The notes under the pieces were generated by a model, which was not told where the DNA came from, searched no databases, and was given only the letters and a program-made list of their open reading frames with translations. A stretch of 64,000 bases of DNA from Polytrichum commune (lineage: Eukaryota > Streptophyta > Polytrichopsida > Polytrichales > Polytrichaceae): NCBI GenBank assembly GCA_950295325.1, contig OX485805.1:13813501-13877500 (forward strand), in the 5' to 3' direction. Shown here in pieces: positions 32,631-45,081 of this stretch. The translations under genes were made by a program, and so were the position numbers. The stretch's first letter is position 1. Each line of letters opens with the position of its first letter.

Positions 32631-33235
32631 CTACGGCAAAGTGGGCAATGATGTGCGTGTCCAAGAATGGGCCAGTGTATGGGTTAAAGTTGTGGTACCA
32701 GTCAATATCCTTTGAGATAAGTAGAGTGATTGTGTTTGGGTCATTTTTGGCTGTAATGCGGGCCCAGTGTATGGCTTGTTGTAAGTCTGTTGCGTTATGG
32801 GGGTGGACGTATCCAATTCCCTTCCATTTTTGGTCAAATGCTTTTCCTAAATATCCGGATATTCTATCTCTAGAGAATGGTGAGTAGAATTGGGTGAATT
32901 GTGTGGGGCATGTAACTGGAGATGAGAAGTACGAGTGATTGATATTGAATGATGTTATTAGAAAGTCCAGGTTGGGGTTGGTATTTTATATTGGGCACGT
33001 TTAAGTGGGTCATTTTTAGGAATACGGTATTTATATCTTTGGTATAGCCAAACGATTTCAGTTTCAAATGATTGGGTAGGTGGTTCGAGACTATGTGGGG
33101 TATTTTTAGCTTGGTGGTATTGTTTCCATAACCACATTACTCTATTTTTTGGGATGGTGATGAGGTGTCGGCCATTGTCTTCATATATATGAGCGACGTC
33201 GAATTGTGTTTGGATAGTGTTAGTATTTGTTTCGA
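32631..33235 (-). pseudogene. unassigned domain upstream of RNase H in the LINE
   Basis: Fragmented reading frames give FDVAHIYEDNGRHLITIPKN, then, after a frame change, PFSRDRISGYLG, GIGYVHPHNATDLQQAIHWA and TITLLISKDIDWYHNF. The stretch between reverse transcriptase and RNase H is poorly conserved in most LINEs, but this reads like a folded domain. I considered a Dam-like adenine methylase (NPPY-type site) and do not find its catalytic motif intact. Function not assigned. Confidence 0.4.
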
Positions 33236-33249
33236 TGCACAAAATATGA

Positions 33250-33543
33250 TATTTAGTATTTGAGTATATTGAATGTTGTTACCACCCTACCATTCTCAAC
33301 ACTAAGTTTCAATTCTTTGACAATTAGTGTTAGACATAAATGTGTCACTATCTTACCTACTGTCACCTCCTTTTTCTTCATATCCTTATTAACACTAAAT
33401 TCAAACATGTAGCCTCCACATATTACCATAGTTGATATTCAGTGTTTGAGTTTACATTTGATGTTACTTACTTTCATAGGTTATTGATATTTAGTGTAAG
33501 TGTTCGTATTTAGTGTATCGAACACTAAATATCATATTCTTTG
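33250..33543 (-). mobile_element. right part of the MITE split by the LINE
   Basis: Same sequence as 5558-5868 in copy A, ending AACACTAAATATCATATTCT. Its left terminus is on the far side of the LINE at 30557-30567. Confidence 0.65.
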
Positions 33544-34289
33544 TAGTTAAGCAAAAACTCCATTCACGGCACCAAACAATGTGGTGATGTGAGCCCAAAA
33601 TGGTGCCCACATGTGGTGATTAACTCTTCAAAACCAATTTTAGTTTGACTTGGATGTGTTATGATTATTCACAAAACATAAAAAGAGTGAAGTGTGGTTT
33701 GGATTTAAGTTTAGGCATTAGAATGTGTTGTGTAGTTATTTCAAGGTTTGATTTCAATAAGAGGATGCCTTGATTATGTGAGTAAAGGGTAAGGTGAGGC
33801 AAGGTGAGCTCCGCGGGTTAAATGCCCACTTTTGGATCCACTTGGTAGTTTAGGAAGAAGGAAGCTTGGTGGAAGGGGATTAGTCCCTACTTTGAAGGTG
33901 AAGGTTAAGGGATTGTGATTGGAGGTGCTAATCCTCCCACCCTATCCTCACCTCTCTCTCCCTCTCTCCCTCTTTGCTACTTAAGGTGTTCTTTCTCTCA
34001 TTTGTGACTCTCTCCATCAAGCGCTCTCAAGGGAGCAAGCTCTTAAGAGCTTGAGCCACGTGTGTGTGACATTAGTTTTAGTGAAGATAATTAGTTAAGC
34101 TCTCTCTCTCAACGCCTCCCAAGTGAGTGAGCTCTTAGAGCTTGAGATTGCCTAGGAGGATTAGGTAGTTGTTAGTGAATTTAGTGTGGTAGACTAGTTC
34201 ATTAGTTAAGGAGAAAAGGAACAAAAAGAAAGAAAAAGAAGGAGAAAATATTAGAGAACATTTGTATGAGGAGATAAGGTGGTTGTGTT

Positions 34290-34790
34290 TAGAGGCAAGC
34301 TAAGTTGCTGCTACCAGTTCGCTGGTTTGACTGGCTACAGATTTCAGTAAGTTGCTGCTACCAGTTAGCTGGTTCGACTGGCTACAGATTTCAATAAGTC
34401 GCTGCTACCGGCTCAACCGGTTAGACTGGCTACAGATTGTTGGTTCGACTGGGCTACAGACTTCAGTAGGTTGCTGCTACCAAATTGCTGGTTCGACTTG
34501 GTTACAGATTTCAGTAAGTTGCTGCTACCAGATTGTTGGTTCGACTGGGCTACAGATTTCAGTAAGTTGTTGCTACCAGTTAGCTGGTTCGACTGGCTAC
34601 AGATTTCAGTAAGTCGCTGCTACAGGCTCAGCCGGTTAGACTGGCTACAGATTGTTGGTTCGACTGGGCCACAGACTTCAGTAAGTTGTTGCTACCAGAT
34701 TGTTGGTTCGACTGGGCTACAGATTTCAGTGAGTTGCTGCTACCAGATAGCTGGTTCGACTTGGCTACAGACTGCAGCTAAGCGGCTTAG
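34290..34790 (+). repeat. minisatellite, about 51-bp units, roughly nine copies, inside the LTR
   Basis: Units of GCTGGTTCGACTGGCTACAG followed by ATTTCAGTAAGTTGCTGCTA with small variations. A similar theme (GGTAGCCGCTACAG, GTTGCTACAGATT) occurs in the LTR at 51244, so the minisatellite is an inherited part of this LTR subfamily. Confidence 0.85.
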
Positions 34791-34991
34791 TGACAAATCA
34801 CTATTAGGGAGTTTAGGGGTTAGCACATTAAAAGCTAACTCACATTAGGCCATTTTAGTGGTGGTTAAGGAGTTAGGTTCATTTAGGCTAGTTGGTGCCA
34901 CGTTTGGGTTTGTATGAGTGTGTTTAACCATTGAGAAAAGTGTTTCTCAACACTTGCACCTCTTGGTCAAAATAACTCACTTGCATTATTA

Positions 34992-35156
34992 ATGGAGAAT
35001 GTGAAGGACTCTTGCAATGGCAAGATAGAGGGGGTGAAACTCAAAAGAGTGAGGGGAATGTCCGTAAGGGCATGCGCGGCTAAAGCCGCGGGTTGGACTC
35101 TTGAGAAAGCCAACTCTAGCACAAGCCAAGAGGCCAACATTAATAAAGCACAATGA
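34992..35156 (+). CDS. short LTR-borne ORF, third copy (GMSVRACAAKAAGWTLEK core)
   Basis: 54 residues from MENVKDSCNGKIEG to a stop after NINKAQ. Same position in the LTR as the other two copies (about 130-320 bp before the 3' end). The tail ANSSTSQEAN parallels ANAAQSQGAT of the second copy. Compared with copy one, differences in the core are mostly silent or conservative. No known homologue recognised. Confidence 0.5.
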   Translation: MENVKDSCNGKIEGVKLKRVRGMSVRACAAKAAGWTLEKANSSTSQEANINKAQ

Positions 35157-36000
35157 GCGAGACAATACACGTCCAATTGAACATGAAAATTACCTTGCAC
35201 ATGGTTCAATGTTGTAATAGATAAATGTGATTCTCAAAGTCATCACCCGGACTACGACGCTTAAGGGTGGTGGATTTGGCCTCACATAAATGGTCCTATT
35301 TTGTTTGAGGTCTTTAAAGCTAATTCCGGTGTCAATTCAAATGTTTATTGAAAATGTAATCTTCAGACTGCAATCTATTCGACGGCTTTTATGTTGGATG
35401 AATGAGAGGTATTCTCGTATACGGTAACTCCCTCAAACCTATTCATTCAAGGACATTGTGCTCTTCGATTCCACCAGTACAATGGTGAGTTATTAGGTTC
35501 ATCGGAATCGAGGTTGATCCTACTAGTAGTAGCCATGATGTAGGTTTTTAATAGCCCGACACCACTCCTAGTGGATGATGATTTGAGCATTAAGAAAACT
35601 TGGGTTAATTCTCATGAACTCATGGTGTCAAAGTAAACCCATGGTTTCATCCACTTTACTTTACAAATTAGTTTCATTGTAATAGATGCCGATACTACAC
35701 TAAATATGATATGTAGTGTCACCAATCCCACTTGTCTTGCTCAATACTAATTGTAAATCGTGGTACAGTGTCATCAACACTAAATGTTAACCCAACATTA
35801 TTTGTCATTCCTTGTAAATTTTTTTTGGGGGGGGGATTAGAGATTTACAATGTTGCAATTACCATCACTTACCAAGTGATTTTTCATCCAAACGTCGATC
35901 ATCCATGACAATATTTCAACACTAGTTGCTTTCAAGAGAAGGTAGGGTTTTGGCCAGTGGATGAACTCATCCATCATCCACGACAATATCGGTTCACTTA

Positions 36001-36290
36001 GGGCCGGTTTACACTGTGGACCATGAAGTCGGACCAAGGTGATGTAAGAGCGATGATTGGTTGTTGAACTCGTCCCAGGATCACTTCGGTTTACACTGAG
36101 GAAAAAATGGCAAAGGGATTGTGGAGGTCAAGGTCCCCAAAAAACAATTTTCAAGGCTTAATAAATGCACTGACATGGTCCAACGGGTTTTGCGGTGAGA
36201 GAGGCAAGAGAGGTGGTGTGATAAGAAAAAGTAGGGGCCCATGGCAGAGAAATGTCATTATGATATTTTTTAATGAATTTTTTTTTGGGG
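36001..36290 (+). mobile_element. truncated PIF/Harbinger-like MITE, copy B
   Basis: Duplicate of 7001-7295, beginning GGGCCGGTTTACACTGTGGA after TTA, truncated at the same place. Confidence 0.65.
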
Positions 36291-36642
36291 GGGCTTTATA
36301 TACAACTCTTCTCACTAAGTAAGGTTCACAAGGCACACATTTTCAGCATCTATATGATGTAATGAGTCTCGAGAAGCAAGTCTAACCTCTATGTGCCTAG
36401 ATCATATCATAGCCCATGAGACATACCATTTCTTCCATGCCCTACCCCTTAAACTTGCTTAATAAGAAGTGTCACTCGAAAAGCTACCATAATGACATGA
36501 AAATCATATAACACTAAAAATCATATGTAATGTAGTCCATAGTAGTAGGTAGGTTGTAGGTGTGCATGCGTAAGCTTATCTTATTACTTGTGAGCACTTT
36601 GCGGTTGCATTCATGGTAGAGGTTGTTAGCATGAGACTACAC

Positions 36643-36978
36643 TACACTAAATATGATATCTAGTGTTTGATGCACTAAAAACAAACGTATACACTAAATA
36701 TCACTAGCCTTATGAAAGTAAGTAACATTAAATGTAAACTCAAACACTAAATATCAACTAAGGTAATATGTGGAAATTACATGCACGAATTTAGTGTTAG
36801 TAAATATATGAAGAAAAAAAAAATAATGATTAAAGGAGAAGGGAGGTGACGGTAGGGAAGGTGACGGCGCATTTATGTCTAACACTAAAATCAAAGAATT
36901 GAAAATTAGTGTTGAGCAAGATAGGGTGGTAACATCACTAAATATAATCAAACACTAAAAATCATATTTAGTATAGTA
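36643..36978 (+). mobile_element. TA-flanked MITE, copy B
   Basis: Duplicate of 7644-7978, with TACACTAAATATGATATCTA at the left and the matching inverted end at the right. Confidence 0.65.
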
Positions 36979-37769
36979 TTCCTAATTAAAGTGTCAATTC
37001 ATTCAAGCCAGCTCAAGCTCCGAAATTATGAGGAAAGTGACTACAGCCCCGATTCGTATTTGCTAACCATCTCATACTAATCGTGTGTTTTATATCCCAT
37101 GAAATGTGGGCTACTTAGGAGAAAGTAACAAGGTAAGACCCATTTACCTTATGTCATCAAAAGGGCAATAACAAAAGGGTAAAGTGTGACACCTGAGTAA
37201 GGACTCAACCGCACTTGCTAGTCACCAAGCAATTTTCGGTTTGGCTTTCATGCTTGTCAAGCAAAATTGGGTTCACACCGGTAATGCTTAGGTAACCGAA
37301 TTGTTGGCCTCAAGGAGCCCGACTGCAATTGCTACACTAAGTATTGTATTTTGTGTCACCGGTTCTATTTGTCTTGCTCAATACTAATTGTGAACCACCC
37401 ATGTAGTATCACTAATTTTATTGTCAAATATAGATCAATAATACTATTTAATTACATATTTAATTGAGTGACATTTTGAAATGACGTGGGCCACAAAATT
37501 GTAATTTAACAAAGTTGGTGTGATGTTCAAAGCTTGGGCAAGTTGAGCAAAACTTTGGTCAAACAACTTTGATTGCTCTCTTATATTGGTCAACCTTTGG
37601 TTAGCAATAACCAAGGATCTGTGGGTGTGCGGTCAGTTAGCTAGCGTATGAGTTAGTTGATTCTCCTAACTAGGTGGTGCAATCGTGGTTTTAGTAGAAT
37701 GTTGGTTAGCTAATCCTCACTAACTCATAAGTTGGCTAATTCTCTTAACTAGGTTGTGCAGCTGGACCC

Positions 37770-38988
37770 TATGTTGGTTTATGAACAACCTTAACAACAT
37801 ATATCTCATTAACAATCACATATGTCACCCCTCATCCCAACACAACCACCCCGACAAACTATTTATCGCAACCATAGTCCACCAAATTTTATGGACCAAA
37901 CACAACATAACAATACAAAAAAGTTAGAGTACACACTGGAATCTCCGACAACGAAATTGCAGACCAACTAGCAAATGAAGGAACCACCCACAACAACCCA
38001 ACCCTACACCCCACATACACATCGCACACACCATACCTTATTGGCTCAACGGAATCCTAGCAAACAAACATCATGGAAAGATCCGTGACCTCCAAACATA
38101 CATAAACAAATACCACCGCGAATAAGAACTACGTATCGCAAATTCCAAATTCACATACGTCAACAAATGGGTGTTTAATGAGCAAGTTGATCAAAAACTC
38201 TCAAACCACTTATGGAAAGCCTCAGGCATATCTGATGCACAAATTACACAAACCTTACAATTTTGGTACACCCGGTACATGGGAAACCACGAAAAGAGCG
38301 TTTTTATGGCACTAACATATCCCAACCCTCAATTGCACACTTTGCCCCAACCACAAAATTAACAAATGGCCACACCTACTCTCCACTTACACCCACCCAC
38401 ACATAATAGGCCTTCACATATCATGACATAACAAAGTAGTACACCAAATAGCCCATACACTCCAATCCAACAAACACACAAGGTGCTATACGCTAGTGAA
38501 TGTTAGACACTGACACAACTAGCCCGAAGATATCACAATCCCGGAATGGTTAGTATAATGCACATGCCTCCCCAAAACATGCATGGCTTGGCTAAGACCC
38601 AACGTATTATGAATACTAGGCTAAGACCCAACGTACTATGTATTCCCAAATATTGCCATAGGAGAAAATACAAACAAATATGACCCCCTCATTCAGACGT
38701 TATAAACTATGGGATGGAATGCTAACCCGCTTATTACCATCACAACAAGGGCATGAGGAGCCGTACACAAATAATCACTCGAAGCCCTAGAAAAACTCAA
38801 AATACCCCCTCGAAAAGTTTTTAAAAAAAATCATGAAACACATACATCAAATAGCCATAAAATACCTCACATACCTTGTCCTAAATAATAGAAAGCTCGA
38901 TAATGACCAAACCCCAATTCACTTGCCCCCATGAACCCAAACACCCACACCTAATTCATCAAACATTCACAAACAACACCCCCCCCCC
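37770..38988 (+). pseudogene. decayed LINE 3' part, copy B
   Basis: Same remnant as 8785-10061, with an internal deletion of about 85 bp near 38640 that removes the IQFIEFTY codons. Ends at a run of 10 C (38979-38988). Confidence 0.68.
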
Positions 38989-41902
38989 TTTGAAATTGTT
39001 ATGTAAAGAAGCCCATCTCATAATAGGAAGTACGCCTACCTTCTCAATTCATAAAATGGGATCAAGGTAAGGAAGAACATTGCTCTCATTCATGTCAATG
39101 CAAATAAAAAGCACGGCTGTTATTTTTATTTTATTTATTCTCATTTATGAACTAATTTTATGATAATCTAACGGTCTAACCAACATGCCCGATAGACAAG
39201 GAGCTTCTACCACTTTTCAAAACTTTCTTTGTATGTAATCTTTTCTCTCAATCACTTGGGGTGGGGGGGGGGGGGGGAAAACACTATTCTTTGAAAGCAC
39301 ACACGGGACCTCGTATTAGTCCCCTTATATACTCAACAAAACAAAATGAAAAGAGAAAAAGAAAGGAAAAAAAACACAAACAAACCATTGACTACATAAT
39401 TGTCTCATGTATGTGTACGGCACTTATAAACCTTCAAAAGTAAATTACCTTAATTATGCAAACAATGTCTTGGCTTTTAGAAGAATACAAATCACCTCTA
39501 ATATATATGCTCATAGATCATTTTCTTTTTCTTTGAGAGCATGTGTGGGAGCCCTTCTTATAACCCCTTATGCACAAAAAGTCTCATGAGCAAAATGAAG
39601 ACTATGCACACAAATCATAGCCTACATATTAATAGTCTTATTGGTAAAGTTGCAAATGTGTATTTCAAAGAAATAACCAACTTTATTTTATTGAAATGTT
39701 GAGTAAAAATCCTTAAATAATGAACAACAAATTTGGAAAAAAAGTCCACATGTGAGCAAAATTCCGTGTAGAAAATCAAAATATTGATATAAAATTTTCT
39801 TATTAGAAAATTGTCAATTTTATCATAATACTCTAGTACTAAAGAACTTTACGAAACATGTATTGTCATAGGTTAAAGAATCAACAAATATAACAACTTT
39901 TACGAGAGTCTTAAGTGGATATCATAAAATACTTTATCATTTGAGAACCCATATGTCAGAAAAAAACAACATTTAAACATGGAACAAAGAGGAAATTGGC
40001 ATAAAGCAAATACTTTTGAGAATATATTCTCTAGATTCATCTATAGAGTATTGTTCTGTAGATTTATCTAGAGTGTTCTCAAAGAAAAATCTCATCCCAT
40101 ACATGCATGCATAGTACAATGCAATTTCATATGGAATTTATTTTACTTTTATTTTTATGAAAACTATTTGAAGAAGAGAGAGCATTTTTGCAAGGAATCT
40201 ACATATTAAAAAAAGATATCACTTACTTTTTACAAAAAGAAATGATGAAAAGAGGGCATTTTGTTGTATGGAGTTTGTAGATGAAGAAACACAACTTATG
40301 ACATGTACACATGAACACATGAACACATGCATGATACAATAGGATTATGTACAAAATTTGATTCCTGTTACTTTTGATGGAATGAGGGCATTTTTATAGA
40401 AGATTTGTGGATGAGAAAAAAAAGCACCAAAACAATCAATTTTGGGGGGGGGGTCAATTCGATCATGGAAATTGTGGATGAAAAAAATCATCCATATCAA
40501 AGATTTATATCTAGAGTGTTGTCAAAGAAAGATCTCATGGCATGCATAGTATTGAACAATACATTTCCATATGCAATTTAATTTACTTGTATTTATATGG
40601 CAAGTAATTGATGAAAGGAGGGCATTTTTGCATAGAATTTGTAACTGAGAATTTTCTTTTCTTTTTGAGGAAAGGAGGGCATTTTTGTATGGAGTTAATT
40701 ACAATATTATCAAAGAAAAATCTCATGCCATGCACACATCCACACTAGAACCCAGTGGCCATGGAAGAAAACTCTAGCTTTATTTAGAGTCAAAGTTATA
40801 TTTGATAGCCATGCCATCCTATTATTTAATTTTTACTCATATTTTTGATGTGGTCTTTTTTTCATCCACAAATTTCAAATTTCATGCATGAATGCCCTCA
40901 TTTCATCAAAAAAAATCATAATAAATTAATAAATTAAATTAAGAATCCCATGCCATGTCATGCACACGTGCACAATATAGTATGATCTTGTACAAAACTT
41001 CAGTTATTTTTATATTTTCATAAAAGATTTGATGAAATAAATGCAATTCTGCATGAGAATTGTGGATTTAAAAACAATCATACAAACCAATCTAAATTCA
41101 AGCATACTATGAACTTTGATTGGTTTTACATTAGGCATATGAACTCCAAATTTGAAATTTCAAACTTCCACGTATGTACCTCCTAAATGCCTTTGACTTT
41201 ATTTTTTTATTTTTTTATGGTGGGACTCCCTCATCCATCCCATCATCCAAAGTTTTTGAAATAAGAATTCCACTAGTTGCCCCAAACATGAGAATTTTAA
41301 TTTTCTGACCATTGGATTTTCTCAAAATTTGGTGAAATGAAAATAGTTTTACTCGCATGTCTTGATTTTCACATGCATGCGATTGGAATAAATATGTTGA
41401 TGATAGTGGGTTGAATTGCCCTTGATGAGGGTGGTATGAAAGTTCCAAGTTCATTGCAATGCACTTCAACAAGAAAGGGTTAAGCACAAGTGAACCTCAA
41501 AATGCCCCTCCCCCCTCCACATTATTACTCTATGAATCATGGAGTTTGGACATTGGATGGAAATCCTAGGAGGACACAATCTTCAATTGCAAGATCCTCA
41601 TTCATAATACAATCAACATGTATGTTATCGATAAATCATTCAATAGCGGACCCCTCAAAGAAAACACCATAATTTTATCAAAATTAACACATGGCTTAAC
41701 CTAGACTCTTACATTTAATCTTCAAAATGAGCTTAGGTGGCAGCCGAACATACTTACAAAACAAAATGTTGAAATTTTTATTCCAATTGACATGAAGGAA
41801 GGCAAGAATCTTCATCTGTCTTCACCTCCATCCAATGGTGATTCCTCATTGCAAGTTTACATAAAGTTGGCAACCCAATTGCAACCAAGTAAATGTAACA
41901 AT
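38989..41902. other. AT-rich non-coding tail of copy B
   Basis: Matches 10062-12958. No gene recognised. Confidence 0.5.
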
Positions 41903-42060
41903 ATCTCCTCCCCTCTACCATTCGCTTCCCACCTTATGTCTTCCTCGAGCCTTTCTTGCCCTCGTATACATTGTCTTCATTGAAACTCTAATAAGTGGAG
42001 TATCCAAGAAGCTATGATATTACCAAAGAAAACATAACTCAAGTTTCTACAACTACAAGA

Positions 42061-42506
42061 AGAAGAAGAACTCCGGTCTCCGGAGGAGACCGGAGTGAAT
42101 AAAGTGTTTGTTCGTAGAACATCCTAGGCCATGCCTTACGGCAATGGCGTTAGATGTAAAACTACTTCGCCCTTTGCCGGACGTAGACACTATATTTAGT
42201 AACCAATAGTAACTTTCGGTAGCCGGTTATTATGTATGAACCTTGTTTGGGGTACTTAGTGGGGGGGGGATCTGTATTGGGTGGGAGATTTATTTATGAG
42301 GGGTCTTGGAGATCATTAATAGTTTGTCAATTTTCTAGCCTTCGTTTGTGGACTAATATGGAATGTGCATATTGTGTGGCAATTATGTTAATTTGTTTAA
42401 ACGTGTTTTTGATTTTCGTGGTAGGAAATGTGAATGTTGTTTCCAGTTTTTTCATTAATGGGATATGTGTTGTGCCTCTTACTCCCGCAACTAGTACCTA
42501 TACCTA
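42061..42506 (-). mobile_element. LINE 3' end fragment
   Basis: Read on the minus strand it ends in a 12-bp stem (ACTCCGGTCTCC/GGAGACCGGAGT, 42070-42096) followed by a (TTC)n tail. Further up it has GACACTATA-like and C-terminal LINE codons (VGNVN, NGICVVPL read as their complement) also present at 50940-51243. Strongly 5'-truncated. No clear target duplication. Confidence 0.7.
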
Positions 42507-42659
42507 ATCAATGTGGACGAGTCACCCTTGCCTCCTGCCCATGATTGTCAATCCCACAAGGAAGCCAGTCTTGGCGTTGAAGCATTGACTTGTCAGCCTC
42601 CTTTTCTGCCACATAGGAGTGCTACCGCTCATACAGTAAAGGGTCTAAACGCATCATGA

Positions 42660-43323
42660 TTAAATTAGTGCAAGACAAAGCGTATCACTAGTTTTAGTTT
42701 TAGCAAGCCTGCTAAACACTAGTTTCAGCTTACCTGTAGCGGAATCGTAGACTTCGGTCTTTCTGGACAAGTTTCCTGTGCCCATGGCCGCGCTCCCCAT
42801 AGCGATGACTTTGTACGTGTGATTCGATCCCACAAGAAGATGGAGAAGTACGGGTTGCCTTCGAAAGTTGAGGGGAGGAAGCTCCACCTTAGTCTGTGTC
42901 AATGGATTGCAGATTATGATGCTCTCGAAGTGGCGATCCTCGGAGACATTCACGCACAAGAGCCCCCCCTGAAGCCGTGATGAAGAAATCTTTCATCAAC
43001 AATGTCGGAGTTGGAGATGGCAGCATCGTCCCCAAGGAGGGCAATCTTTGCCAAATTCTCAAAGTGTTGTTGTACCCCATCCACTCGATTTTGCCCTTGG
43101 CTAGGAAGAAAAAAATGGGACTGAAGCTCAGGGAGCCTTGCTCATGATGGCCTTGAATCTTGGAAGAAACGGCACAGGTTCTTTGAAAACTCTCCTTTCC
43201 AATGATACCTTGAAACTCTCTGCAAACGCGCCGGAGCTGAAATATCTCCTGGAATGTGAGTTTGGTGAGGATTCCGTCCAAAATGTCTCCATTCAGCCTT
43301 GCGAGAGTGCCACATGACTCCAT
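42660..43323 (-). pseudogene. F-box/kelch-like gene, frameshifted and probably truncated
   Basis: Start MESCGTLARLNGDILDGILT; residues about 8-45 (ILDGILTKLTFQEIFQLRRV and CREFQGII) fit an F-box, which binds SKP1 in SCF ubiquitin ligases. Later IICNPLTQTKVELPPL and GNLSRKTEVYDSATG are typical of plant F-box/kelch proteins. A run of seven C (42963-42969) puts the two halves in different frames; six would join them, so this is a real frameshift or a homopolymer sequencing error. A strong donor, CTACAG|GTAAGC at 42734, suggests that exon 1 ends there, but no convincing second exon is seen before the LINE fragment. About 220 codons remain against 350-400 in usual relatives. Confidence 0.65.
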
Positions 43324-45078
43324 TCTGATGATGATCCTATAAAATATTATTAGCGGTCTGGAATTTGTAATGAAAAATGTAACTGAGGGTGGTTTGAAGC
43401 CAAAGATACTGCCTATTGGATCCACATCCACATTGGCAACTCAGATGTTTTTGTGAAGGTGACCGTGCATCCAAGCAAAGGGAACCAAAGACACTGTACT
43501 AAACGCAACAAATCCCTTCCTGTCTACACAACTCTCGAAATCAAGTGCTTACCTACATATGACACCAGACTCTCCCTTTTAGTCAAGCCGGAATTCACCA
43601 AGTCGGTTAACCCCACTGGTAGACTTAGTCATTACAATTATAAAGAGCCTAAAGTAATTGATCATCAAGCAACCCCTCTGGGCCAACAATTAAAGTACAT
43701 GAGCTTCATTGACACATTGACCTGCCTCCTACGATTCAATTGCGATCATCTCAGGTTCATGAAAAAGCTTGCAAGGTTCAAAAACTAAATTCCTCCACGA
43801 ATTCTCCAGAATCTGCTCCAGCACACTGCACAGGAAAGAAAGGGGATCATCTATCTAGATCCTCATACTTATAGGCGTTTCCAGCTCCGAAGTGGGGAGT
43901 CAGCATGAAATTGTTTTTCAGTGCCTTGTGTGTAATAAATTACCAAATGCGTCAAGAAATATTATAGTAGTCGACTAGAGGAGAAAACAAAAACCTAAGG
44001 ATGGAAATGAAAACTGAGCTCAACGATCCCTTTCAAAATCCTAAGACTACCTCTTTCATGCTTCTCTGATGCCCGATACTACCCTTACACCCTGCAAATA
44101 ATTTCTAGTATCTTAATATAATGTATATGGTTCGTGAGCCCCCATGGCCTAAATAAGCCAACCAACCCTTTCATCACATGATGACGATACTTTTTATTCA
44201 AGGGCGATTGTTTCAACAAATTCATCCACATGTCCACATACATTTTGCTTATTTTTCATCCCATGCCACTAATTGCGGATGATTTATGTTGAACCTATAA
44301 AAATTTAAAATTTAAACTTTATTTTATTTATGTTAATTTACATCTAAAGAAAAATAAATACCACAACTTAATTCATACCGTACATTATATATAATTCCCA
44401 AACTCACATTGAGAGGACACTATTATATATCTAAAAAATGTAAGAATTATGTGTCTTGAATAAAATCCACTCTAGATTTTTTTGCACGTGATTTTTATAT
44501 TTTTGCCAGTGCCCGCCCCTAAATCACCCTACATTGAAAATCATAAAAGTACATGAGTCCATTTGATTTTCTAGCATGTTATTAGTACGTATACATTTGG
44601 TTTTCTCTATAAATTTTTCGCACATAAGGGGGGTTTGATTTCATAGCGACCCATACACGTCATTTAGATATCCAATGAAGAGTGCACCCCTTGGGGTATT
44701 AGTGTTGGAGTTGGCTCACCCAAGAAGAAACACGTAAGCTCGATTTGTACAATGATTAAGCGAATGTTTGGCAAATGCAAATTTGTGGAGAAGTTGGCCA
44801 GCTTGGGAGCTAGGCTCAACTGCTTGACATAGCGGAGCCTATGAGTTTTTTAATCATCTGGCACCCATCAAGAATAGTATGTTTGGAAAAATTTAAGTCC
44901 CTCATAACCATCATTCAACCTTGCTAAGGGTTTTCAGTGCCAAAACTGAGAATCGAGTAAAATCGAATATGGTTGAAAAGATGAATATTGGGCACATACT
45001 GTGCTCTATGGCGGTGACTGCAAATCTACTAGGCACTCCATGACTGAGGGAATCCAGTAGTCCTACCAAAGCGCAAGC
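43324..45078. other. no convincing gene
   Basis: Upstream of the F-box gene. A 111-codon ORF at 43453-43788 on the plus strand has no recognised domain. The rest is AT-rich with stops in all frames. The left part may hold the F-box promoter. Confidence 0.4.
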
Positions 45079-45081
45079 TAA

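Larger units (their letters stand above)
30568..33235 (-). mobile_element. 5'-truncated LINE with 14-bp target site duplication
   Basis: The minus-strand element interrupts the MITE that is intact at 5549-5868. It is flanked by TGCACAAAATATGA at 30554-30567 and 33236-33249, a perfect 14-bp duplication. The 3' end (at 30568) has a stem-loop (CGGTCTCC/GGAGACCG) followed by a short T-rich tail. Coding remnants in order: an unassigned domain, RNase H, a Cys/His motif, and a PD-(D/E)XK-like region. Reverse transcriptase and the 5' end are missing, so it was 5'-truncated on insertion, as is usual for LINEs. At least three stop codons make it dead. Confidence 0.88.
33588..35286 (+). mobile_element. 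solo LTR of the TGTGAGCCC family inside copy B
   Basis: Starts TGTGAGCCCAAAATGGTGCC and ends TTTGGCCTCACA. Copy A has no insertion at this place (around 5903-5911), so its limits are clear, although a clean 5-bp target duplication is not seen (GGTGA left, TAAAT right). Contains a TA-rich minisatellite region at 34290-34790 and the conserved short ORF at 34992-35156. No internal retrotransposon region. Confidence 0.78.
30364..41902 (+). repeat. copy B of the long repeat, enlarged by a LINE and an LTR
   Basis: Co-linear with 5356-12958. Extra DNA relative to A: the LINE at 30568-33235 and the LTR at 33588-35286. Missing relative to A: the SINE at 6037-6406 and about 85 bp in the LINE remnant near 38640. 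The remaining differences are scattered substitutions and homopolymer length changes, so the duplication is fairly recent. Confidence 0.9.

Noticed and set aside
32631-33235. Dam-like adenine methylase in the LINE
   Set aside because: Only a loose similarity in pattern; the catalytic NPPY-type motif is not present in readable form.
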